Assembly: GCA_002495065.1 (NCBI GenBank)
Contig: DADT01000063.1
Coordinates: forward strand, 54,795-118,794
Source of the DNA: Methanoregula sp. UBA471
GTDB lineage: Archaea > Halobacteriota > Methanomicrobia > Methanomicrobiales > Methanospirillaceae
Reading direction: 5' to 3'
DNA: 64,000 bases
The position numbers and the translations under genes are program-made. The notes under the pieces were generated by a model, which was not told where the DNA came from, ran no database searches, and saw nothing but the letters and a program-made list of their open reading frames with translations. Positions within the stretch are counted from its first letter, which is position 1, and every line of letters begins with the position of its first letter. This document shows, one piece after another, positions 47,318 through 55,692 of this stretch.

Positions 47318-48931
47318 TCATGCGGCTGGCTGACTCATCAGTCTGCGCTCTTCTTCGGTAAGGATTGCGAGCACCTCTGCAGTCTTACCAATCTGCACAA
47401 TTTTTCCTCCACGCATAAGTGCAAGACGGTCACAGATATCCCGCACAAACTCCATATCATGCGAAACGACGATAAACGTCTCGTCCATCTCTTCGCGGGA
47501 GTGCATAATCGAATGCTTAACGTCAATTTTTGTAATCGGATCCATGGTGCCGGTCGGCTCGTCCAGAATCACAAACCGTGGCTCCCGGATGAGAACCTGG
47601 GCGAGTGCAACACGGTGCCTCTCTCCCTCTGAGAGTTGTGCTGGCATCCGTTCAAGAATATCCTTACTTTTTTCATCGGTGAATCCCGCCATTTTGAGCG
47701 TTACCAGTGCCTTTCGCATGGCAAGCTCCTTGGGGAACTCCAGCCCGATTGCATCAGTAAGGTTGTCAATTACGGTGCGATGGGGAAAAAGGTCATATTC
47801 CTGATGAAGGAGACCGATATACGGTGTTGCTCTCCCACGCTCTTCGATACCGGGTTTGGTCATATCGACCCATTCCTCACCAATCCTGATATTCATCTCA
47901 CCGCTGGTTGGTTCTATCAGACCAGCGATAATTGCCGAAAGCGTGGTCTTTCCCGCACCACTCTTGCCAATAATTCCGAAAATCTCTTTGGTGAAGACCT
48001 CAAATGTTACCCCGTTCACTGCTCTTACAACCCCACGGTCAACAGAGATATAACGCTTTACAAGATCCCGTGCGACAACAACCTTTTCGCCCAGGTCAGC
48101 CTCCTCAAACGTTTCTGTATCCTCATGCCCCTTCATAAACTGGTCAATAACTTCATGAGGTGATCCCATTATCGCGACTTCGCCATCCACCAGAAGCATT
48201 GCACGATGAGCTACATCCTGGATTACCTGGGAGAAATGAGAGGTGACAACCATTCCCATATTGTTTATTTTTGCTGCATCAGAAAGCATGGAATGAACTA
48301 TTCTTGCCGTACCAGGATCGAGAGTTCCGGTCGGTTCGTCAGCAAAGAGCATGAACGGGTCTTTTGCCAGTTGACGGGCAAGGACTACCCGTTGTTTTTC
48401 CCCTCCGGACAGATCCCGGGCGATGTGCATCATTCTGTGGGATAATCTGACCTGATCGATCAGGTCTGCTGCACGGTTGATCGCCTTCTCCTGGGGATAA
48501 TCGATATCATCAAGGGCATGAAGAACATTTTCAATGACCCGGTCATCACCATAGAGGGCGAAAGTACGCTGGAACATGATTGCAGTTCTCCGCATAAGGC
48601 GGCGTTTCAGCAGCTCATCTTTTTCACTCCAGAGATCTACATCAAGTGCAGAGAGCATGCCCCCGCAATGCGGGCACGGTTTTCCAGCCGAGCTCCCGAC
48701 ATCCATGTAATCGCAGGCATTACACGCTGCAACATGGTAAATAATCTTCCCGCTTGTCGGCGGCTGCTCTACACCCCTCATAAGATGCATGAGAACTGTC
48801 TTTCCTGCGCCACTCCTGCCAATTATTCCCAGGATTTCCCCTTCGGCAATCTCAAAAGAAATGTTCTTGAGTACCCTCGTGCCGTCAAAATTCATGCAGA
48901 GGTTTTCTACCGTGATCAGTGGGGGCTTCAT
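47318..48931 (-). CDS. atwA: Methyl-coenzyme M reductase activation component A2 (AtwA)
   Basis: 537-aa soluble protein with two ABC ATPase domains. Domain 1: Walker A IIGRSGAGKTVLM, a four-Cys insertion (CNACDYMDV then KPCPHCGGM) that likely binds zinc, signature LSGGEKQRVVLAR, Walker B MLFADEPTG. Domain 2: Walker A IIGKSGAGKTTLSA, degenerate signature LSEGERHRVALAQ, Walker B FVILDEPTG. No transmembrane domain. It provides the ATP hydrolysis that drives reduction of the Ni in coenzyme F430 during Mcr activation. It leads the coupled marker cluster after the HAD gene. Confidence 0.95.
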   Translation of the reverse strand: MKPPLITVENLCMNFDGTRVLKNISFEIAEGEILGIIGRSGAGKTVLMHLMRGVEQPPTSGKIIYHVAACNACDYMDVGSSAGKPCPHCGGMLSALDVDLWSEKDELLKRRLMRRTAIMFQRTFALYGDDRVIENVLHALDDIDYPQEKAINRAADLIDQVRLSHRMMHIARDLSGGEKQRVVLARQLAKDPFMLFADEPTGTLDPGTARIVHSMLSDAAKINNMGMVVTSHFSQVIQDVAHRAMLLVDGEVAIMGSPHEVIDQFMKGHEDTETFEEADLGEKVVVARDLVKRYISVDRGVVRAVNGVTFEVFTKEIFGIIGKSGAGKTTLSAIIAGLIEPTSGEMNIRIGEEWVDMTKPGIEERGRATPYIGLLHQEYDLFPHRTVIDNLTDAIGLEFPKELAMRKALVTLKMAGFTDEKSKDILERMPAQLSEGERHRVALAQVLIREPRFVILDEPTGTMDPITKIDVKHSIMHSREEMDETFIVVSHDMEFVRDICDRLALMRGGKIVQIGKTAEVLAILTEEERRLMSQPAA

Positions 48932-48966
48932 AATACTCTTATACCTATTGTGGTACTTGTTGCATA

Positions 48967-49824
48967 TTACCTTTTATATGATGCATCACAGGCGTCACGA
49001 TCGAAATGTCGGGCAGGTGAGAGCAACTCCCTGACAATGGCAACAACTTCACTGACGTTTTTTACCACATAATCAGCTTCCTTGAAAAGATCTTCCGGCC
49101 GCTCACCCGGTTGCTGGACAGTGAGTATCGCAATATCTGCGTTCTGCATGGCACACAGGTCATTTATCCCATCGCCAACCATCAACACCCTGTCGTATTC
49201 CTGCCGCAGATCGTTGACTATCTGCGCCTTTACTGTCGGGGTTGCCACCCCATATACCCTGTCGCGTGGGATACCGAAATGGTCCGCCATTTTCTCCAGT
49301 TTGGTTACCCGGTCTCCGGAGGCGATGAATGTCGGTACACCCATGCGATGAAGAGCGGTGATCGCTTCTTTGGCCCCGTCAAAAGGCCAGCCTCCGGCGG
49401 TTATTGCAAATTCAATGCACTTGTATGCCATATTGACAATCGCCCCGCTGTTCATGGTCACGACAGACTCAGCTTTGCAAACTGTCCAGACATTGCGGAT
49501 ACATTCCTGAAGATCATTCACCCGGACCAAGCGATCGGTATAGAGAACATCTCCGATCTCATCTGCAGTTACTATCTTTCTGGTGCAGCTCACACCGAAT
49601 CCGATATTATGATCCACCAGATACGATGAAAGAAGCATATCTCCTGGTGTCTGCATAATTTCCTTTGAATGGACGGGAAGAACTACAAGCACGCGATCCG
49701 GTGAGCTGAAGGTCAGGGTGGTTGTCTCAATACCTGGCAGTAATTTTCTGTTGCGGATGTCTTTTGCAACCCTATAGGTATTCAGGAGCGTTCCCGCACT
49801 GTCAAAGACAACGGCTATCGACAT
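48967..49824 (-). CDS. HAD-superfamily (P-type ATPase-like) phosphatase of the methanogenesis-marker cluster
   Basis: 285 aa from ATG 49824 (MSIAVVFDSAGTLLNTYRVA). HAD motif I is DSAGT, with Ala at the D+2 position where phosphatases have Asp and P-type ATPases Thr. Motif II is in TFIASGDRV, motif III Lys in TVKAQIVNDL, and motif IV VLMVGDGINDLCAM is intact. A long insertion (about residues 30-145) after motif I resembles a cap. It is 35 nt upstream of atwA and likely co-transcribed. Similar soluble P-type-ATPase-like phosphatases occur in methanogens; the substrate is unknown. Confidence 0.88.
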   Translation of the reverse strand: MSIAVVFDSAGTLLNTYRVAKDIRNRKLLPGIETTTLTFSSPDRVLVVLPVHSKEIMQTPGDMLLSSYLVDHNIGFGVSCTRKIVTADEIGDVLYTDRLVRVNDLQECIRNVWTVCKAESVVTMNSGAIVNMAYKCIEFAITAGGWPFDGAKEAITALHRMGVPTFIASGDRVTKLEKMADHFGIPRDRVYGVATPTVKAQIVNDLRQEYDRVLMVGDGINDLCAMQNADIAILTVQQPGERPEDLFKEADYVVKNVSEVVAIVRELLSPARHFDRDACDASYKR

Positions 49825-49881
49825 GGTGGCACCCGGCAATAAACTCTATGTACTTCTCTGAACATTCAATCTTTGAAGCAG

Positions 49882-50844
49882 ATGTTCGTTACTGAAACCG
49901 CAGACAAGATAAAGAGTATGGAGATACGGGGTGCCGGCAGGATTGCGCGGGAAGCTGCAGACGCCCTACGGCAACAGGCTCAGGGAATACGGGATGGAGA
50001 TCTGGAGTCCTTCAGGAGGGAAATGGAAAGTGCAGCACAGACCCTGATCGCTACGCGCCCGACAGCAGTTTCTCTCCCGAATGCGGTACACATCGTCATG
50101 TCCGGACTTGAAAGGGCAGGTACTCTTGATGAGGCACAGAAAGGAGTAATCGATCGGGCTGAACAGTTCATTCACTCATCCCGGAATGCCGTGGAAAATA
50201 TCGCACAATTTGGCGCACGCCACATACGGGATGGCGACACTCTTCTCACGCACTGCAATTCAGAAGCTGCCCTCGGATGCATTATCGAAGCGCACCGGAG
50301 CGGTAAGGAAATTGAGGTCTTTGCAACAGAAGTGCGCCCGCGAAACCAGGGGCATATTACCATCAGGACACTCAATGATGCCGGGATAAAGACCCAGTAC
50401 ATTGTTGATTCAGCTGTGCGTACTTTCATCAACGACGTTGATCTTATTATTGTAGGAGCAGACGCGGTTACGGTAAATGGCGCAGTGATAAACAAGATCG
50501 GCACATCGCAGGTTGCACATACAGCACATGAGGCACGCGTAAATGTTCTCGTTGCAGCAGAGACCTACAAGTTTGCGCCACGGACAATTTTTGGCGAACT
50601 GATCCAAATCGAGGAGCGTGCCGGAAACGAGGTGCTGGCAGATGAGATCGCCCGGACTCTTCCGAACGTCACTGTGCGCAACCCCGCATTTGACGTGACT
50701 CCTGCGGAGTATATCGATCTCATTGTGACGGAAGCGGGAGTCATTCCCCCGCAGATGGCCTATATCATTATCAGGGATTATCTTGGATGGGGCATTGAAG
50801 AATTTCATAAAACCCTTCAGATTAATACAAGAAATGATGAATGA
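49882..50844 (+). CDS. Ribose-1,5-bisphosphate isomerase
   Basis: eIF2B-alpha-like fold, 320 aa. Converts ribose 1,5-bisphosphate to ribulose 1,5-bisphosphate in the archaeal AMP/RuBisCO pathway. The active-site Cys is in LLTHCNSEAALG (about residues 123-134), the proton-shuttling Asp in LIIVGADAVTVNGAVINKIGTS (about 192-213), with ATEVRPRNQGH and a C-terminal TEAGVIPPQMAY typical of the enzyme, distinguishing it from methylthioribose isomerase. ATG 49882 is preferred over the in-frame TTG at 49873. No RuBisCO is in the window. Divergent from the HAD gene with a 57-nt gap. Confidence 0.92.
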   Translation: MFVTETADKIKSMEIRGAGRIAREAADALRQQAQGIRDGDLESFRREMESAAQTLIATRPTAVSLPNAVHIVMSGLERAGTLDEAQKGVIDRAEQFIHSSRNAVENIAQFGARHIRDGDTLLTHCNSEAALGCIIEAHRSGKEIEVFATEVRPRNQGHITIRTLNDAGIKTQYIVDSAVRTFINDVDLIIVGADAVTVNGAVINKIGTSQVAHTAHEARVNVLVAAETYKFAPRTIFGELIQIEERAGNEVLADEIARTLPNVTVRNPAFDVTPAEYIDLIVTEAGVIPPQMAYIIIRDYLGWGIEEFHKTLQINTRNDE

Positions 50845-50892
50845 ATGTATGATAGATGTATCAGATGACCGGAGCGGCAATTGAGGTGAGCG

Positions 50893-51711
50893 ATGGAAAT
50901 ACCATTTTTCAAACTACACGGGAACGGGAATGATTTTGTATTGATCGACGAGTATGAAAAAATCATTATCCCGGATGATATGAAAGGGCAGTTTTCTGCC
51001 ATTTATTGCGATCGTCGTTTTGGAATCGGGGCGGATGGAGTTATCTATCTGTCGAAATCTGAAAAAAGCACTCTCAGAATGCGCATCTTACAGCCCGATG
51101 AAAGCGAAGCTGAGATGTGCGGCAATGGCATCCGGTGCCTTGCCAAATATGCTTTTGATGCCGGTTACGCAAAGGAATCCTGCACGGTAGAAACGCCTGC
51201 CGGAGAGATAGGTGTTGCAATGGGGTACAGGGAAGATGAGTTTTTCGCGACAATCACCATGACTACCCCGAAATTTGACAGGAAGGACATTCCGGCAACC
51301 GGTGAAGGAGAATATAATGAGAAGATAGGCGATTTCGATGTCTACGCGGTGAATACCGGTGTCCCCCATGCAGTAATTATTGTTGATTCCGTCGATGTTA
51401 TCGACGTTGAAGCAGCGGCTCCGGCAATCCGCCACCATGCAACCTTTGAAAAAGGGGCGAACGTGAATTTTGTTGAAAGAACCGGGACTGACAGCATCAG
51501 GATCCGCACGTTCGAGAGAGGCGTTGAAGAAGAAACGCTGTCCTGTGGTACTGGCGCAACCGCATCTGCAGCAGTCGTGCATAAACTTGGATATACCGGT
51601 GACACCGTCAATGTCGAAACTCGCGGCGGATCTCTCACTATCTATCTCAAAGACGGAACAAAAATGGAAGGACCTGCAACAACGGTGTTTTCCGGGAAAA
51701 TTTCATATTAA
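50893..51711 (+). CDS. dapF: Diaminopimelate epimerase
   Basis: 272 aa, PLP-independent racemase of the lysine pathway, turning LL- into meso-diaminopimelate. N-terminal FFKLHGNGNDFVLID, first catalytic Cys in EMCGNGIRCLAKYA (about 74-87), second in EETLSCGTGATASAAV (about 214-229). An AGGTGA ribosome binding site is at 50883-50888. Starts 48 nt after the isomerase gene. A T-tract (51714-51729) between it and the convergent PAS gene is a likely terminator. Confidence 0.96.
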   Translation: MEIPFFKLHGNGNDFVLIDEYEKIIIPDDMKGQFSAIYCDRRFGIGADGVIYLSKSEKSTLRMRILQPDESEAEMCGNGIRCLAKYAFDAGYAKESCTVETPAGEIGVAMGYREDEFFATITMTTPKFDRKDIPATGEGEYNEKIGDFDVYAVNTGVPHAVIIVDSVDVIDVEAAAPAIRHHATFEKGANVNFVERTGTDSIRIRTFERGVEEETLSCGTGATASAAVVHKLGYTGDTVNVETRGGSLTIYLKDGTKMEGPATTVFSGKISY

Positions 51712-51730
51712 ACTCTCTTTTTTTTGTTTG
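51712..51730 (+). terminator. T-tract terminator after dapF
   Basis: AACTCTCTTTTTTTTGTTTG immediately follows the dapF stop region; a T-tract of eight is a typical archaeal intrinsic terminator. Only about 26 bp separate dapF from the convergent gene. Confidence 0.5.
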
Positions 51731-51737
51731 AAACACT

Positions 51738-54700
51738 TTAACGCTCTGCCATGGGAGCGATTTCCCGAAATGCCACCCGGACTGCAGGTATGTTATTATC
51801 ATCATAGCTAATTGCCATAACTTCTACAGTCACTGTTGTCCCGTCTAACCGGAAAAATTTTTCTGTCAGAATGGGAACTGGCCTGCCTTTGGCAGAACTC
51901 AGATTCTGCAGACGATTTTTCAAATCTTTGAGGGAGTCCGGATGAATGAGGTCAAAAATTGATCTACCGATAAGCTCCTCAGCTGAGGCAGCCCCCAGTA
52001 TTTTTACCGCTTTTTCGTTTAAAAAAGCAATTTTACCCTCTTTATGAATCGCGATTGCATCAAATGACTGTTCCAGGAGGTGCTTGTACATTTGCTCACT
52101 TTCACGAATCTGCTTTTCAATATTTTTTTGTTCAGTAATGTCCCGTGCGATAATCGCGATTTTCTTTACATCCCCTGTTTCGTTCAGAATGGGATAAGAA
52201 ACGGTGTCATACCATCTGCCTGCACGTTCATCAACAAAGCGCACAGTCTCCTTCTTCTCCAGAAGGGGAGCCATCATCGATCGTCTCCTTTGCGCAACCC
52301 CTTTTGGCAGGTGATCATATGACAGAGTACCAATAAGGTCATCACTGTGTTTTCCTAATCGCGAGGCAGCGATTTCATTAAGTGCCAGAATTATTCCCTG
52401 ATCATCAATTAATATGACAGAATCTGTCGGTGCGTTCAGGAGTGCACGGGCAGTTGCCTCGCTCTCGCGCAATGCCAGTTCCATACGTTTGCGTTCTGTA
52501 ATGTTGTGAGACACAGTTACTACGGCAGTGATGGCTCCATTTGAATCCCTCACCGGGGAGAGACTGTCACTGAACCAGAGTGTCTGACCTTTCCAGACAA
52601 ATGAAGTCTCTTGGCTCATGCTCTTCCCGGTTTCTGCAACGTTTCTTACCCGTTCCACCAGTCGTTCTGCTGTTTCTCTGTCAAGGAAATCGTACGGGCT
52701 CGAGCCGAGGGTCTCTTTCTCAGATATTCCATAACGGGATACCGAATTAAAGTACAGGAACTTTCCTTCAGGATCCTGCATTATGATTATATTGTCCGTG
52801 CTATCGAGAATGAGCTGGAGTCGCCCCTGGCTTTCGCGCAATGCCTCTTCTGAACGTTTGCGTTCGGTGATATCCCGAGATATCCCGAGAACCGATTGGA
52901 CATGATTGTCAGCATCTTTCAATGGAGTCAGGTAATGATCAAACCAGTGTGACCGGCCAGCGAACGTGAGCACTCCCTCATTCCTGACAGGAATTCCAGT
53001 TTCAAAGACCTTTTGAAGTGCGTTTTTCTGGTTTGCGTCTACTTCCGGCGGAAACAAGGTGGAGCGAAGGCGACCAATTATCTTGTTGGCCGGTTTACTG
53101 ACCAATGCAGATGCGTAGCTGTTTACATATTCCACCCGGTCATCCCTGCCAATAACGAATATCAGATCGTTTGAAGACTCAGCAAGGCTCCGGTGCAGAT
53201 CTTCACTCTGCCTTAATGCCACCTCTGCCTTTCTCCGATCAGTGACATCCCTGGAAATCTCCAGGACTGCAACAGGTTTTCCCGAATCATCCCGCATTGC
53301 CACATTCGCCGAACACTCAAAGAACCTGCGCTCCCCCCGGCCATCGATTACTGTTGTCTCGTGCTGGTGAATCTTTCCATCACTGAATGCTTTAAGAGTG
53401 AGGCACGGGTATGGCTTACAGGGGTCATGTCTCAAATGATATGCCTCATAACATTTCTTACCGATGATATCTTCTCCAAAGGACTGTTTGGCCGGCTCAT
53501 TAGCCCAAAGGATGGTCAAATTCTCATCCATCATGCTCATGGGATCGGGGATCGATTGCAGCATCGCATTGAGTTTTCCCTCACTTTCCCGCAGCATCTC
53601 TTCCAATTGCTTGTGTTTCGTGCTGTCATGAACGCTTCCAATTATATTCGTCGGCTTGCCGCGCTCGTCAAAGACGGCTGTAATATAACAATCGCCATAT
53701 CTTTTTCCGGTCGGATAATCTTCAACTTCTTCCCATTGTATCGTCTTCTTTTCCCGAATAGCCTGGTTGTATTTCTCACGGGCTCTTGAAAATAAAGGAT
53801 CAGGGATGACTTCATGAACATATTTACCAACAACCCGATCTTCAGACATATGGGTCTTATCGAGGAAGGATTGATTTACCGTTAGGAAACGAAAACGATT
53901 ATCCGGTTCTACTGATAAGTAAAACAGGACATCGGGTACATTGCTATAGATTGAAAAAAGCTGGCGCTCTTTGATTTTCAGCGCTTCTTCTGCCCGCTTT
54001 TGTTCAGTAATATTCCTGAGAGCAACCTGAACAGCGGATTTCCCGTCAATCTTTGTCCCGATCCCGCTACCTTCAACCATTATCGACGTTCCATCGATAC
54101 GAATCATAGATATTTCTACGCGTGGGGAGGTCTGTCCTTCCAGATCTTTTTGAATATTTTTCCCGACAATACCCTTAAAATTGTCAGGAATAAAATCAAG
54201 AACATTTTTTCCGATTATTTCATCTGAATGCAACGCACCAAGGAGTCTGAACGTGGCAGGATTCGCATAAATAATCTTCCCTTCCTGATGGAGCAAAACG
54301 GCGTCGGGCGATATCTCCACGAGTTTACGGTATCGGTCCTCGCTCTCCCGCAATGCATTATCCGCCCGACGTTGTTCGGTAATATCCTCAAGGATAACTG
54401 AGACTCCTTTTCGTCCATCCTCAAAGACCGTTGGTGCGATCCGGAAATAAAAAATGAGATCTTTCAAAGGAAGAAATATATCACCTGAGGCCTCTTTGCC
54501 ATTCAGCCCGTCCTGAATTTTTTCCAGTAACACTGATTCATCAAAGACCGGATTAACTGGTGTATATTCAATATTTTTTCCTAAGACCATTTTTTCTTCA
54601 GTTCCGAGAAGGTCAAGAAACGGCTCGTTTATAAAAACTATACGGAGATTATTATCAAGTTGTAAGACCAGTTCTGAAGATATTGAAAGTACTGCGGATA

Positions 54701-54917
54701 GGGGAACTCTCTGTGAGATCCCGTAGATCTTTGCCATCCCGAACCGGCGCATTTCGACCTGTCCGGATACGAGGAGGTTCTCAAGGTATCGTCCTGCAGT
54801 ATTCCGGTTGATACCGGTTGTTCTGACAATTTCTGTAATACTCAGGCCCTGGGGATTTTTCTTGAGAAGATCTTTGATGAGTGAAGTAATCTCTTTTCGA
54901 AGAACCATTATTAGCAT
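51738..54917 (-). CDS. HTH protein with eight PAS repeats, no kinase domain
   Basis: 1059 aa. Residues about 8-65 are a winged helix-turn-helix (LLKKNPQGLSITEIVRTTGI, NRNTAGRYLENLLVSGQVEM). Then come eight PAS/PAC units with starts near 72, 193, 318, 448, 573, 700, 824 and 950; most begin with ALRESE-type linkers and end in DITEQKR-type PAC motifs. PAS4 contains extra Cys (KKCYEAYHLRHDPCKPYPCL), a possible metal or heme/Fe-S site. No histidine kinase, GGDEF or receiver domain follows. It probably acts as a sensor-regulator, binding DNA directly via the HTH. A start at ATG 54905 (MVLRKEITS) is equally possible. Confidence 0.88.
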   Translation of the reverse strand: MLIMVLRKEITSLIKDLLKKNPQGLSITEIVRTTGINRNTAGRYLENLLVSGQVEMRRFGMAKIYGISQRVPLSAVLSISSELVLQLDNNLRIVFINEPFLDLLGTEEKMVLGKNIEYTPVNPVFDESVLLEKIQDGLNGKEASGDIFLPLKDLIFYFRIAPTVFEDGRKGVSVILEDITEQRRADNALRESEDRYRKLVEISPDAVLLHQEGKIIYANPATFRLLGALHSDEIIGKNVLDFIPDNFKGIVGKNIQKDLEGQTSPRVEISMIRIDGTSIMVEGSGIGTKIDGKSAVQVALRNITEQKRAEEALKIKERQLFSIYSNVPDVLFYLSVEPDNRFRFLTVNQSFLDKTHMSEDRVVGKYVHEVIPDPLFSRAREKYNQAIREKKTIQWEEVEDYPTGKRYGDCYITAVFDERGKPTNIIGSVHDSTKHKQLEEMLRESEGKLNAMLQSIPDPMSMMDENLTILWANEPAKQSFGEDIIGKKCYEAYHLRHDPCKPYPCLTLKAFSDGKIHQHETTVIDGRGERRFFECSANVAMRDDSGKPVAVLEISRDVTDRRKAEVALRQSEDLHRSLAESSNDLIFVIGRDDRVEYVNSYASALVSKPANKIIGRLRSTLFPPEVDANQKNALQKVFETGIPVRNEGVLTFAGRSHWFDHYLTPLKDADNHVQSVLGISRDITERKRSEEALRESQGRLQLILDSTDNIIIMQDPEGKFLYFNSVSRYGISEKETLGSSPYDFLDRETAERLVERVRNVAETGKSMSQETSFVWKGQTLWFSDSLSPVRDSNGAITAVVTVSHNITERKRMELALRESEATARALLNAPTDSVILIDDQGIILALNEIAASRLGKHSDDLIGTLSYDHLPKGVAQRRRSMMAPLLEKKETVRFVDERAGRWYDTVSYPILNETGDVKKIAIIARDITEQKNIEKQIRESEQMYKHLLEQSFDAIAIHKEGKIAFLNEKAVKILGAASAEELIGRSIFDLIHPDSLKDLKNRLQNLSSAKGRPVPILTEKFFRLDGTTVTVEVMAISYDDNNIPAVRVAFREIAPMAER

Positions 54918-55014
54918 TCTATTGAGTTGTCAGGATATAACCATTCAGATTTTTCCGTTTTCCGGATGAAACTGTAATAATTCAAATAATTTTTATTAAG
55001 TGAAACACGTGTGA

Positions 55015-55692
55015 TTACTCCCGTGCCCGTATCCCGTCTCCGGTGATTTCAAAATCAAAGCATGCCCCCTCAGGTTGTGATCGGTGTTTGACGAGCCGCG
55101 CTCTGCGAAGCCCGGGGATGGCAGCCTTTTCGAGCCTGATGATAACCTTGGAGATATGCTCAAGTGCAGTACCCCCGAGACCAAAATACGTGTTTTTTAT
55201 GGTATCCATATAAACCTGGTTGGTTATGATCACCGGTATATCGTATCGTTTGGAATATCCGAGCAACTGGATCATCTGTCGCGTGAGCATCTGGATCGAA
55301 TCCCTTCCCTTTTCAAGATCGGTCCGGTACAATGCCGTTGCAGAATCCATAACCAGCAACCCTGCTTTATGCGTCTTGAGTACGGTATCCGCCTCAGCGA
55401 TCATCGCACCCTGGTGCTCAAAGTCTATGGGTTCGTATAAAAAGAGGCGGTCGGCAATCTTTTCGGTGTCTGCACCCGCGATCTGCCGGAAACGCTCGAT
55501 GGAGAAACCTTCAGAATCAATATAGACTACGGATTGACCAGCACGAAGGCAGGTGACTGCGGCTATCATACACAGGGTACTTTTTCCACTCGCCGGTTCT
55601 CCATAGAACTGGGTTATTGTCCGCACCTCAAAACCCCCTCCGAGGAGACAGTCCAGCGAAGCATTCCCGCTACTCCGTCGTTCAGTCTTCAT
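55015..55692 (-). CDS. radB: DNA repair and recombination protein RadB
   Basis: 225-aa RecA/RadA paralogue found in euryarchaea, without the N-terminal HhH domain. Walker A is FYGEPASGKSTLCMIA (about residues 29-44), Walker B AGLLVMDSATALYR (about 109-122), followed by IPVIITNQVYMD and GGTALEHISKVIIRLEK. It binds DNA and RadA and supports recombination. Its ATG overlaps the larC TGA by one base. Confidence 0.94.
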   Translation of the reverse strand: MKTERRSSGNASLDCLLGGGFEVRTITQFYGEPASGKSTLCMIAAVTCLRAGQSVVYIDSEGFSIERFRQIAGADTEKIADRLFLYEPIDFEHQGAMIAEADTVLKTHKAGLLVMDSATALYRTDLEKGRDSIQMLTRQMIQLLGYSKRYDIPVIITNQVYMDTIKNTYFGLGGTALEHISKVIIRLEKAAIPGLRRARLVKHRSQPEGACFDFEITGDGIRARE

